Both the position numbers and the translations under genes were made by a program. From the NCBI GenBank assembly GCA_019912845.1, contig JAIOHU010000137.1:62001-126000 (forward strand): a stretch of 64,000 bases of DNA, read 5' to 3'. The stretch comes from a bacterium (GTDB taxonomy: Bacteria; Electryoneota; Electryoneia; Electryoneales; Electryoneaceae). The notes beneath the pieces were generated by a model. That model made no database searches. It worked only from the letters and a program-made list of their open reading frames with translations, and was not told the DNA's origin. Shown here in pieces: positions 54,424 to 62,587 of the stretch (position 1 is its first letter; the number at the start of each line of letters is the position of its first letter).

Positions 54424-55383
54424 ATGGGTAAATTTCCTGAAATAGATATGCGGAATATCCGTACCTACTCCGCAACCACCCGTCCATCAAAGGTTAAAAC
54501 CGATGAGGTTGCCGTCCCACCTCAAGCGGGAATGAGCGTACGAGAACTACTGAACGGCTTACCAAAAATCCTCAAAGCAGAGGATTTGAAGGAAGTAGCC
54601 AAAGCAGTAGTTCGAGCGAAACAACTCCACAAACCAGTGATCGTTATGCTGGGAGGGCATGTGGTGAAGACAGGGTGTTCACCAATACTCGCAGACCTCG
54701 CCGATCATGGCTATTTCACACATTTCGCCTCCAATGGCAGCGCAGCAATCCACGACACAGAGTTGGCAAGGTTTGGGCATACCTCAGAGGATGTCGCAGC
54801 ACAGCTTGAGGATGGTTCCTTCGGAATGGCAGAGGATACTGCAGCGCTTGTAAACCAGGCGGCAATTGAGGCGATGGAAAGGGAAGAGGGATTCGGAGAG
54901 GCGGTTGGCAGGTTGCTGGTTGCAGAAAAGGGACCCTATCTAGACCGTGCCCTGCTTGCGTGTTGCCACAATTTGGAAATTCCCTATACCCTGCATGTTG
55001 CCCTGGGAACAGATATTGTCCATCAGCACCCCACCGCTCAGGGAAAAGCAATTGGGGATGCCAGTTTACGCGATTTTCGTATTTTAGCTGCAACAGTTTC
55101 CAGGCTTGGTGAGGGTGGTGTTGTATTAAACCTCGGAAGTGCAGTAATTATGCCTGAGGTGTTTCTTAAAACTATTGCAGTGGCACGTAATCTTGGTCAT
55201 AAAGTAATCAACTTCACCACCGCTAATTTTGATATGATCCAGCACTATCGTCCACGAGTCAATGTTGTTCAACGTCCGGTACTGCCTGGCGGAAAAGGTT
55301 ACTCGATAACCGGTCACCATGAGATCATGATTCCACTACTTGCGGCTGCGATTCATGAGTATGCGCAAACGGAGTCGGTATAG
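54424..55383 (+). CDS. Uncharacterised enzyme-like protein, faintly deoxyhypusine-synthase-like
   Basis: 319 residues, soluble. Blocks that look conserved are VIVMLGGHVVKTGCSPIL, HFASNGSAAIHDTELARFGHTSEDV, TLHVALGTDIVHQHP, VVLNLGSAVIMPEVFLK, and GHHEIMIPLLA. Glycine-rich turns and His/Asp clusters suggest a Rossmann-like, nucleotide- or sugar-binding enzyme. I cannot assign a family with confidence; any likeness to deoxyhypusine synthase is weak. It is immediately followed (1-base gap) by a sugar-kinase-like gene and a nucleotidyltransferase fusion, so it probably works in the same pathway. Confidence 0.55.
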   Translation: MGKFPEIDMRNIRTYSATTRPSKVKTDEVAVPPQAGMSVRELLNGLPKILKAEDLKEVAKAVVRAKQLHKPVIVMLGGHVVKTGCSPILADLADHGYFTHFASNGSAAIHDTELARFGHTSEDVAAQLEDGSFGMAEDTAALVNQAAIEAMEREEGFGEAVGRLLVAEKGPYLDRALLACCHNLEIPYTLHVALGTDIVHQHPTAQGKAIGDASLRDFRILAATVSRLGEGGVVLNLGSAVIMPEVFLKTIAVARNLGHKVINFTTANFDMIQHYRPRVNVVQRPVLPGGKGYSITGHHEIMIPLLAAAIHEYAQTESV

Positions 55384-55384
55384 A

Positions 55385-56434
55385 ATGGAACAACAGGACC
55401 ATCAGATCGAAGAGGGGCTTAAAAATCTGGTGGTAAAGTATGCTGGAAGCGAGCCAAAATCGCTTGATAGACTGAAAGGCGATGCCTCCACACGTTCTAT
55501 CTATCGTATACACCTCACTGGCGAATCCCTTGTTGGTGTTCATGGACCAAACTTGGATGAAAACCGTGCATTCCTTTCGTTTACCAATACGTTTTATGAC
55601 CACCATCTTCCTGTCCCGAAGCTATATCGTGTTGATGATACAGAACATTTCTATCTCCTGGAAGATCTGGGCGACACAACTCTGTTTGAACATCTAAACC
55701 AGGAAAGGGAAAGAGTGGGTGTCTTTCCTGAAAAAGAGATATTTCCATACTATCAACGTGTTGTTAGGGATTTATGTCTCTTCCAGGTTTACGGTGCTGC
55801 TTATATCGATTTCAGCAAATGTTACCAGACTATTGTTTTTGACAGGCAAGCCTGGGAGTTCGACCACAACTATTTCCTCACGATGTTTGTGGATACCATG
55901 CTTCCGAATCTTCGCTACCGTGCACGTCTGGTAGACGAGCTTCAACTCCATTGTGATATCCTTGAACCCGCACCAAGAGATCATTTTCTCTACCGTGATT
56001 TTCAATCAAGAAACATCATGGTTTCAGGTAGCGATCTGAAATATCTGGATTACCAGTCAGGGCGACGAGGGGCAGTACTATATGATATTGCTTCGCTCTT
56101 GTATGATTCACGAGCGAACTTACCCTCCAGTTTTCGTGATAAAATTCTTGATCTCTATCTCTCTCAAATTACGGAACTTACCATTTTAGAGAGAGGGATG
56201 CTGGAAAAATATTTTGCGCCCTATGCGCTACTCCGTATTCTGCAGGCGATGGGCAGTTATGGCAACAATGGAATCCGACGTGGGCTGAAAGAACATTTGC
56301 ACTCTATCCCGTTTGCATTGCAAAACGCATTGGATTTACTTTCAAACAGCCCAACCTTACATTCCCTTCACGCTTTACAGGATTGTCTTGCTCAAATCCA
56401 GGACGATAAAAACTGGATACAACATTTGGATTGA
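55385..56434 (+). CDS. APH-family sugar kinase, AmgK-like
   Basis: 349 residues of the aminoglycoside phosphotransferase fold. Family blocks are GDASTRSIYRI (nucleotide loop), FYLLEDLGDTTLFEHL (hinge), HFLYRDFQSRNIMV (catalytic Asp and Asn, as HRDFHxxN) and LDYQSGRRG (metal-binding Asp). AmgK phosphorylates N-acetylmuramic acid and N-acetylglucosamine at C1 in cell-wall recycling. The downstream MurU-like gene supports that reading. A longer frame starts inside the preceding gene; the ATG at 55385 is preferred. Confidence 0.82.
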   Translation: MEQQDHQIEEGLKNLVVKYAGSEPKSLDRLKGDASTRSIYRIHLTGESLVGVHGPNLDENRAFLSFTNTFYDHHLPVPKLYRVDDTEHFYLLEDLGDTTLFEHLNQERERVGVFPEKEIFPYYQRVVRDLCLFQVYGAAYIDFSKCYQTIVFDRQAWEFDHNYFLTMFVDTMLPNLRYRARLVDELQLHCDILEPAPRDHFLYRDFQSRNIMVSGSDLKYLDYQSGRRGAVLYDIASLLYDSRANLPSSFRDKILDLYLSQITELTILERGMLEKYFAPYALLRILQAMGSYGNNGIRRGLKEHLHSIPFALQNALDLLSNSPTLHSLHALQDCLAQIQDDKNWIQHLD

Positions 56435-56452
56435 CCTGAGGCACTTGAGACG

Positions 56453-57628
56453 ATGAGTGTAACCCCTACAATACGTATCTATTCTTTCAGTTACCACAGC
56501 AGTGGACCACCAGCAGACCCCACTGGCAATAATGGTGGATTTGTTTTCGATTGCCGTGGACTCCCAAACCCGGGAAGAGTTCCCGACTTAAAACATTTTA
56601 CAGGTATACAGGGCGGCGCTAAGGAGATGCTTGATGATTCCTTTTCGGTTAAGGATTTCCTTGAACGTGCTGAAATGATGATCAAGCTGACTTCGGAAAC
56701 TTTCCGTGCCAAGGGATTTCGTGATTTGATGGTCTCTTTTGGTTGTACTGGCGGACGGCATCGGTCTGTCTATTGTGCGCAAAAGTTATACGACAACCTT
56801 ACCGAGGAGGGCTATGACACCCACCTTGTTCACTGGCAGATGGAACAGGAAGAGCCTGAGTACTCCCGAAAACGAGCGATGATTCTTGCTGCAGGTTTGG
56901 GCACACGTTTACGGCCTATTACCGATACGATCCCTAAGGCACTTGTCAAAGCCAGTGAAAAAACTATGCTTCAATGGACTATTGAGGCTCTGAATGATTC
57001 TGGTTGTACAGACATAACACTGAATACTCACCATCATGCCCCGATGGTTAAGGGATGGGTTGAAGATTACAGTGCCGAGAACACGAATATTAATTTAAAA
57101 TTATCAAATGAAAAGCATATTCTGGGTACAGGCGGTGGGATACGTGAAGCGGCAAGATGGCTGTATGGTCCCTCACCCTTCCTGATCCACAATGTAGATA
57201 TCTGGTCAGATTTTGATTTGAATCGACTCTACCATTCGCACGAAAATGTTGATCTGGCAACACTCATCTGCCAGGAAAGAGAATCATCGAGCTACCTGCT
57301 CGTTGATGAATCCGACCGTCTTTGCGGTTTGCGAATAATTGGGCAAAAGGATAAAGTTCTGGTGAAACCATTTGGAAAGCTACGCCCTCTGGGGTTTTCC
57401 GGCATCCATATCTGTTCCCCAAGGTTCCTGGAATTGTTGGCTGGAAAACGTCACTTCTCAATTATTGATGCCTACCTTGAGTTTTCCGCAATGGGAGAGA
57501 CGGTCAGAACAATCACGGTTCAAGGCAATTGGTTCGATATGGGGAGCCCCGAAAAGCTGAAGAATCTTGAAGATTTTCTGGTAGAACGAACTGAACACGC
57601 TACGAGAATAGGTCAAAACGGTTCATGA
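56453..57628 (+). CDS. RapZ C-terminal domain fused to MurU-like nucleotidyltransferase
   Basis: 391 residues in two domains. Residues 5-128 are a RapZ C-terminal domain: FDCRGLPNPGR, then the hinge and SFGCTGGRHRSVY (95-107). Residues 141-391 are a nucleotidyltransferase with MILAAGLGTRLRPIT (G-G-T-R loop), PKALV, HNVDIWSDFD (metal-binding Asp) and GNWFDMGSPE. The RapZ C-terminal domain in E. coli binds GlcN6P and RNA and steers glmS control. MurU makes UDP-MurNAc from MurNAc-1-P. The fusion suggests the salvage enzyme senses or channels amino sugars. Its stop overlaps the next ATG (ATGA). Confidence 0.85.
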   Translation: MSVTPTIRIYSFSYHSSGPPADPTGNNGGFVFDCRGLPNPGRVPDLKHFTGIQGGAKEMLDDSFSVKDFLERAEMMIKLTSETFRAKGFRDLMVSFGCTGGRHRSVYCAQKLYDNLTEEGYDTHLVHWQMEQEEPEYSRKRAMILAAGLGTRLRPITDTIPKALVKASEKTMLQWTIEALNDSGCTDITLNTHHHAPMVKGWVEDYSAENTNINLKLSNEKHILGTGGGIREAARWLYGPSPFLIHNVDIWSDFDLNRLYHSHENVDLATLICQERESSSYLLVDESDRLCGLRIIGQKDKVLVKPFGKLRPLGFSGIHICSPRFLELLAGKRHFSIIDAYLEFSAMGETVRTITVQGNWFDMGSPEKLKNLEDFLVERTEHATRIGQNGS

Positions 57629-58494
57629 AATACAATCATCCTTATACCGTCGCAATTGCACAAACAAATCCGGTGATTGCCGATTTGGAGAGAAATCGTT
57701 CTACTCTTCTAGAACAGATTGATCGTGCGAAAGCGAAGGACGCTAAAGTTTTTGTTACTGGTGAGTTGGCGCTTACTGGCTATAAATTGCGTGATGCAGT
57801 GTTTGAAGTTGCGTTACATGCGAACGATCCATTTCTCGATCCATTCCGTGAAGCATCAAAAGATATGATGGTTGTGCTCGGGCTGGTTGAAGAATCAGAC
57901 GAACATCACTTTTACAATTCGGCACTGATCTTTGAAAATGGTGAATTGATCCACCGTCACCGTAAAATTTATCTTCCCAATTACGGGATGTTTGAGGAGC
58001 GGCGTTTTTTCCGACCGGGAAGCCATGTACGGGCTTTTGATAGCAGCCTGGGAAGAATGGGAGTGCTAATCTGTAACGATATGTGGCATCCCATGAATTC
58101 GCTCTTGCTGGCGTATGATGGCGCACATGTTCTTATTGTAATTAGCGCAAGTCCGACAAGAGGTCTGGGGAGTGGTGAAGTAAGCGACAACACACGTACC
58201 TGGCGTACATTCAATCGCAGTGCAGCCAAAGCTGGAAGCATGTATGTCATCCAGGCTAATATCGCAGGTTTTCAAGATGGAGTGCTTTTCTGGGGTGGCA
58301 GTGAAGTGGTTTCCCCTGGAGCTAAAGATACTGTTCAGGCAAAAATGAACACCCCAGAGCTGTTATTCGCACAAATTGAACCGGAACTAATTCGAGCCGA
58401 ACGCATTTACAGTCCATTGTTACGAGATGAAGACCTTGCGTTGGCGCAACGTGAACTCGAACGTATTCTAAACGATCAAAACAATCAGCTATAA
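57625..58494 (+). CDS. Carbon-nitrogen hydrolase (nitrilase superfamily)
   Basis: 289 residues with E47 (TGELALTGY), K114 (RHRKIYLPNYGMF), and C150 (LICNDMWHP). The pattern after K (PNYGMFEE-RRFF) resembles glutamine-dependent NAD synthetase amidase and related domains. It overlaps the RapZ-MurU fusion gene by 4 bases, so it is in the same operon. It may deamidate or cleave an amide in amino-sugar or peptide salvage; this is inferred only from position. Confidence 0.87.
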   Translation: MKYNHPYTVAIAQTNPVIADLERNRSTLLEQIDRAKAKDAKVFVTGELALTGYKLRDAVFEVALHANDPFLDPFREASKDMMVVLGLVEESDEHHFYNSALIFENGELIHRHRKIYLPNYGMFEERRFFRPGSHVRAFDSSLGRMGVLICNDMWHPMNSLLLAYDGAHVLIVISASPTRGLGSGEVSDNTRTWRTFNRSAAKAGSMYVIQANIAGFQDGVLFWGGSEVVSPGAKDTVQAKMNTPELLFAQIEPELIRAERIYSPLLRDEDLALAQRELERILNDQNNQL

Positions 58495-58535
58495 CAAATT
58501 CCTGAAATTTGTCGTTTCAGGTTTCGGAATAGACT

Positions 58536-59855
58536 ATGAGAATGTTCAACACTTTTTTCAGATACCTTACGCTCAGCTGCATTGTACTTTCCACTCTCAT
58601 CCTTTTTGCGATTCCTGGCAACTCGTATTCACAGGAAGTGGAAGAGGAAGATATTCCAGAGGTTGTACTCGAAGCATTTTCACAAGGTTTTTACAGACCT
58701 CTGCTTCGTTACATCCCAGCATCATGGGATTCATTAAGGGGATATCAGCAGACAAACACAGCCCAGGGATTTGAAAAACGGCTTCTTTTCGCTCTGCAAT
58801 GGTCAGGTTACGTGGAACTGAAGGTTGGAACAGTAACCGACACCGCAATTGTTTCTGATGAGATTCTTTCGGGTCCGCCCACAAATCTGCGCTTCAGCAT
58901 TTTCCCTGAGGGTGGCGATACCCTCCGTGCCCGTATCAGTCTGGCAGAACCTGATGAACAGCCATTTTATACAGGTAGCATCCAGGTAACTCCTGGTGGG
59001 GAACGCAGTGCTGGTGATGTCGCAGCAGAGGAAATATTACGTCGGCTTACAGGGATGACACCATCATTTCGTTCACGAATCGTCTGCGTAGAATCTCAAC
59101 CCGGAGATATAAAAGAGTTGGTGTTAGTTGCTTATGATGGCGACCGTCGCTGGCAGATGACACATGATAACTCCATCGCTCTGTCTCCTTCATGGTCTCC
59201 CGAAGGCACAAAAATAATATTTTCATCGTTTCGAGGAGGCGAGGATTCAGAGCTCTATATCGCAGACCTGAAACAACGAAAGATCAGTCTTTTACTTCAA
59301 CGACCTGGAACCGATGCTGCACCAGCCTGGTCGCCGGATGGCAAATGGATTGTGTTTGCAGGGTCAAAAGGATTCAGTACAGACCTCTACCTGATCCGTC
59401 CCGATGGAACAGGATTGCGAAACCTTACCGCATCCCCGTCGATCGATACGTCACCGGAATGGTCTCCAACGGGACGTGAAATTGTTTTTATGTCCGACCG
59501 TTCGGGAAATCCACAGATATACCGTATGGATATTGATGGTGCAAATCTTACTCGTTTGACCTATGATGGTAGTTATAACGCCGACCCTGCCTGGTCACCG
59601 GCTGGAGATCGTATTGTTTATGTCAGACGTGAGAATAAAGGGTTTCAAGTACGTATCATGGACCCCAGCGGGGATGTTGATGTTCCATTGACAAATGAAT
59701 ATGGCGACCACCTGGAACCCTCCTGGTCTCCTGATGGTATGAAGATTGCTTATGGGTATAGTGACAAAATCTGGGTGATGAACACAGATGGCAGTGAAAA
59801 GGCACCTCTTCTTGCACGAGGGCTGATGCCAAACTGGTCTCCACTAAGAGATTGA
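58536..59855 (+). CDS. TolB-like periplasmic beta-propeller protein
   Basis: 439 residues with a signal segment (about 1-33). A TolB N-terminal-like domain (VTDTAIVSDEILSGPP, then GDVAAEEILRRLTG) is followed by at least five PD40/WD40-like repeats. Each repeat has the SPSWSPEGTKIIF, APAWSPDGKWIVFAG, TSPEWSPTGREIVFMSDR or PAWSPAGDRIVYV pattern. TolB helps the Tol-Pal envelope system. No pal, tolA, tolQ or tolR is next to it, so its assignment as TolB proper is tentative. Confidence 0.85.
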   Translation: MRMFNTFFRYLTLSCIVLSTLILFAIPGNSYSQEVEEEDIPEVVLEAFSQGFYRPLLRYIPASWDSLRGYQQTNTAQGFEKRLLFALQWSGYVELKVGTVTDTAIVSDEILSGPPTNLRFSIFPEGGDTLRARISLAEPDEQPFYTGSIQVTPGGERSAGDVAAEEILRRLTGMTPSFRSRIVCVESQPGDIKELVLVAYDGDRRWQMTHDNSIALSPSWSPEGTKIIFSSFRGGEDSELYIADLKQRKISLLLQRPGTDAAPAWSPDGKWIVFAGSKGFSTDLYLIRPDGTGLRNLTASPSIDTSPEWSPTGREIVFMSDRSGNPQIYRMDIDGANLTRLTYDGSYNADPAWSPAGDRIVYVRRENKGFQVRIMDPSGDVDVPLTNEYGDHLEPSWSPDGMKIAYGYSDKIWVMNTDGSEKAPLLARGLMPNWSPLRD

Positions 59856-59860
59856 TCTTG

Positions 59861-59887
59861 TCCTGAGCATTTTTCAGGGAGTTTTTT
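59861..59887 (+). terminator. Rho-independent terminator after the TolB-like gene
   Basis: CCTGA (59862-59866) pairs with TCAGG (59874-59878), with a possible outer T-G wobble, and a GCATTTT loop. Six Ts follow at 59882-59887. It lies directly after the stop codon region and separates this gene from the next. Confidence 0.7.
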
Positions 59888-59983
59888 CCGGCATCAAGAA
59901 AATAATACCCTGTGATCTTACGCACATGAAGTTGTAGAGTTGATATTTATTTTTAGTTTTAAGCCTGTTAATAGAGCGGAAGC

Positions 59984-60718
59984 GTGAACAATAAACGCAA
60001 AATAAGGCAAATTCTGCATCGATTACTCCAGAGGTTGGATAACTCCGAACAGGAGAAAACAGGTAAACCTTATATGTACAACGATCCGGTTATCCCCATT
60101 TTCCCGATCTCCCGAATCTTGTTTCCCAAGATGGTTTTACCTCTCCATATTTTCGAAGAGAAGTATAAATCAATGATCTCATATTGTGAATCGGAAGCCC
60201 TGCCATTCGGTATACTTGCTGGTGATGAAGTAGCGGTTGGCGGTATCGGAACATCCGCAGGTATCCATTCTATCTTGAAACGATACAATGACGGCAGATA
60301 TGATCTATTGGCAGTCGGAAAGAATCGATTTCGTATCGAAGAGCTTATTTTCGGAAAACCGTTTATTCAGGCAAGAGTAAGTTTTTTCAATGATATAGAA
60401 GGGATGGAAATATCACGTCTGCAAATAAGTGAGATGCTGACTCTCTATAATTCATTCATCGATCGTCTTGGCTTGAATGATGATCAACGTGACGACCTGC
60501 TGAAGGTCGTTGAAGAGGTCGATGTCGAACGCGAACTATCTTACATCATCGGTCAAACAATCGGGTTGAACCAGAAACAACAGATTGAACTCCTGGCTTC
60601 CATCAACCCAATTGATCGTGTAGACTGGCTGTCAGATCAATTACGACGTCATCAAATCATCCATCGTCTTGCGCAATACCTTTATGAGAAAAAAAGTTTT
60701 GATCCGCAGATGAACTGA
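59984..60718 (+). CDS. Lon substrate-binding (LAN) domain protein
   Basis: 244 residues. The Lon N-terminal domain pattern is clear: IPIFPISRILFPKMVLPLHIFE, then FGILAG, then GRYDLLAVGKNRFRIEEL. There is no AAA+ or protease part, so it is a stand-alone LAN protein, which in other bacteria is of unknown role. The first 30 residues are basic. The start is a GTG with GCGGA upstream. The C-terminal 40 residues are helical and charged. Confidence 0.87.
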   Translation: MNNKRKIRQILHRLLQRLDNSEQEKTGKPYMYNDPVIPIFPISRILFPKMVLPLHIFEEKYKSMISYCESEALPFGILAGDEVAVGGIGTSAGIHSILKRYNDGRYDLLAVGKNRFRIEELIFGKPFIQARVSFFNDIEGMEISRLQISEMLTLYNSFIDRLGLNDDQRDDLLKVVEEVDVERELSYIIGQTIGLNQKQQIELLASINPIDRVDWLSDQLRRHQIIHRLAQYLYEKKSFDPQMN

Positions 60719-60922
60719 ATACCAGAATCATTCCAAATTCAATAGTATCCTAACTGTTTGATGCACTCCGAATATCTACTAAAAAATAAAAAATATTTTG
60801 AATTAGACTAGTTCTTTGTCCTCATATAGACTATTATATCTTCTCTGGTTTAGGGGGTAATACAGCCGACAATGAATAGTATTTCCAAATGAAATGTTAG
60901 ATTTATTCTTGAAGGAGAAGTC

Positions 60923-61816
60923 ATGAGATTATTCACACGCGCAGATTTAGATGGAATTGTCAGCGCTGCGTTGATTATGCGAAAAGAAGAGATCAGCGAT
61001 ATTTTGTATGTTCATCCCAAAGATATGCAGGATGGTCGTATAGATGTTCAGCCTGGGGATGCGATTGCCAACCTGCCTTTTCATTCCAATGCAGCCCTCT
61101 GGTTCGATCACCATACCGGTGAAGACCTTAAGATGCCCGAGGGCGTTCGTGGTCTTGCCAGTCATGCTCCCAGTGCTGCCAGATTAGTATGCGATTATTA
61201 TGGTTTTCATCGTGAGCCGAAAAGTGAAATTCTGCGTGAAATGGTCAATCAAACAGACCGTCTCGACGCAGCACAATTGAGCTTTGAAGATATCCTGCAC
61301 CCCAAAGAATGGATTTTACTCGGGCTGATGCTTGACCCTCGAACAGGGATGAAGCTATCAGAAAACTTTCTGAATGCGATTGTTGAGGCGATTCACAATG
61401 GGGATGATATTGAGACAATTCTTTCCTATCCTCGTGTCCAGGATGAATTGGAACGCTATATTGAAGGCGAAGAACAGCATAAGATCACGATCATCTCCAA
61501 AACAAAACTGAAAAAGAATATCTGTATAAATGATCTTCGAGGTATTCCTGATATTCCTGTGGGCAACCGTTTTCTGATCTACGCGATCTTTCCCCGTTGC
61601 AACATCAACATGCGGATTATGGATCATCCCGAAGAAAATGACCGTGTGATTGTTGCTGTGGGTAAAAGCATCTTTTATCGCTCCCATCCCGTTCATATTG
61701 GAGAATTGATGAATGAGTTTGACGGTGGCGGTTTGGAAGGTGCTGGTTCATGTCAGTTTTACAAAGCAGACGCTGACAATCGGATTAAACAGTTAATCCA
61801 ACGATTGAAGGACTGA
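60923..61816 (+). CDS. DHH family phosphoesterase-like protein
   Basis: 297 residues. The DHH metal-binding motifs are TRADLDG (D8, D10), FDHHTGE (D62-H63-H64), and the late GGGLEGAGS block typical of DHHA1-like domains. Members include exopolyphosphatases, nanoRNases and cyclic dinucleotide phosphodiesterases. Which activity it has cannot be told here. GAAGGAG precedes the ATG. Confidence 0.87.
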   Translation: MRLFTRADLDGIVSAALIMRKEEISDILYVHPKDMQDGRIDVQPGDAIANLPFHSNAALWFDHHTGEDLKMPEGVRGLASHAPSAARLVCDYYGFHREPKSEILREMVNQTDRLDAAQLSFEDILHPKEWILLGLMLDPRTGMKLSENFLNAIVEAIHNGDDIETILSYPRVQDELERYIEGEEQHKITIISKTKLKKNICINDLRGIPDIPVGNRFLIYAIFPRCNINMRIMDHPEENDRVIVAVGKSIFYRSHPVHIGELMNEFDGGGLEGAGSCQFYKADADNRIKQLIQRLKD

Positions 61817-61821
61817 TATTC

Positions 61822-61847
61822 TTGAGTAAATTGTAGTTTTTACTCAA
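61822..61847 (+). other. Hairpin between the DHH and CYTH genes
   Basis: TTGAGTAAA (61822-61830) and TTTACTCAA (61839-61847) form a perfect 9-pair stem with an 8-base loop. No T-run follows, so it is a weak terminator or a mRNA stability or spacing element between two same-strand genes. Confidence 0.4.
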
Positions 61848-61877
61848 TTGATTGGATTAAGAATAGCTGGAATCATT

Positions 61878-62396
61878 ATGTCGCATCTGAATGTCGAAAT
61901 CAAAGCTCGTTGTGAAGACCCGGGACGTATACGGGATATTCTGATCGCCCACAAAGCCCGTTTCGAGGGTAAGGATCACCAGGTTGACACCTACTTCAAT
62001 AGCAGAGAAGGTCGTCTGAAACTGCGTGAAGGAACCATTGAAAACGCTCTGATTCACTATCGTCGCGATAATATCAGCGGTCCGAAAACTTCCCGAGTAA
62101 TCTTATTCCCGACCGAACGACGCTCCCGTCTGAAAGATATTCTGGAACGCGCCAATGAAGTATTGTGTGTTGTTGACAAACAGCGGGAAATATTTTTTAT
62201 CGACAATGTGAAATTTCATATTGATCGCGTCGAGGGTTTGGGGTCGTTTGTGGAGATTGAAGCGATTGACCTGGATGGCTCACGAGGGGAGGATGCCATA
62301 CGTCAACAATGCCAGCACTGGTTGAAATTGTTTGAGCTGGACGAAAAAGATTTGGTTGAAGTCTCATACAGCGATATGATTTTAGCTCAGCAGTAA
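61878..62396 (+). CDS. CYTH domain protein (class IV adenylate cyclase type)
   Basis: About 172 residues. The N-terminal EIKAR (residues 7-11) and the following charged strands (DTYFNSREGRLKLRE, LIHYRRDN, and EIEAIDLDG) match the CYTH triphosphate tunnel fold. Family enzymes hydrolyse thiamine triphosphate or inorganic triphosphate or make cAMP. The GLGSFVEIEA block resembles CyaB. The ATG at 61878 is favoured over an in-frame TTG at 61848. Confidence 0.82.
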   Translation: MSHLNVEIKARCEDPGRIRDILIAHKARFEGKDHQVDTYFNSREGRLKLREGTIENALIHYRRDNISGPKTSRVILFPTERRSRLKDILERANEVLCVVDKQREIFFIDNVKFHIDRVEGLGSFVEIEAIDLDGSRGEDAIRQQCQHWLKLFELDEKDLVEVSYSDMILAQQ

Positions 62397-62421
62397 TCTT
62401 CATAACAGAAAAAACTTGAAC

Positions 62422-62458
62422 AAAGCAGCATTGCCTTGAGGGTATATGCTGTTTTTTT
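62422..62458 (+). terminator. Rho-independent terminator after the CYTH gene
   Basis: CAGCAT (62426-62431) pairs with ATGCTG (62446-62451); flanking A residues can extend the stem into the T-run. Seven Ts follow at 62452-62458. It lies 26 bases after the stop and is a clear terminator for the plus-strand group. Confidence 0.8.
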
Positions 62459-62491
62459 CGTCATGCCAGCATGGTGTTAGCTGGCATCCAG
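62459..62491. repeat. CGTCATGCCAGC palindromic repeat
   Basis: ATGCCAGC (62463-62470) is perfectly inverted as GCTGGCAT (62480-62487), with CGTC on the left and CCAG on the right. It immediately follows the terminator T-run, shares the CGTCAT head with repeats at 24659, 26239 and 45539, and resembles dispersed GTCATGCC...GGCATCCAG repeats of other genomes. Confidence 0.65.
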
Positions 62492-62587
62492 GAAGATTTT
62501 GATATTAAAGAAGTTAGAAAAACAATCAGAATCAATGTTCCGTACAGATCAGGTTCAATTCATTCCCTGACAACCCGCTATTATCCT

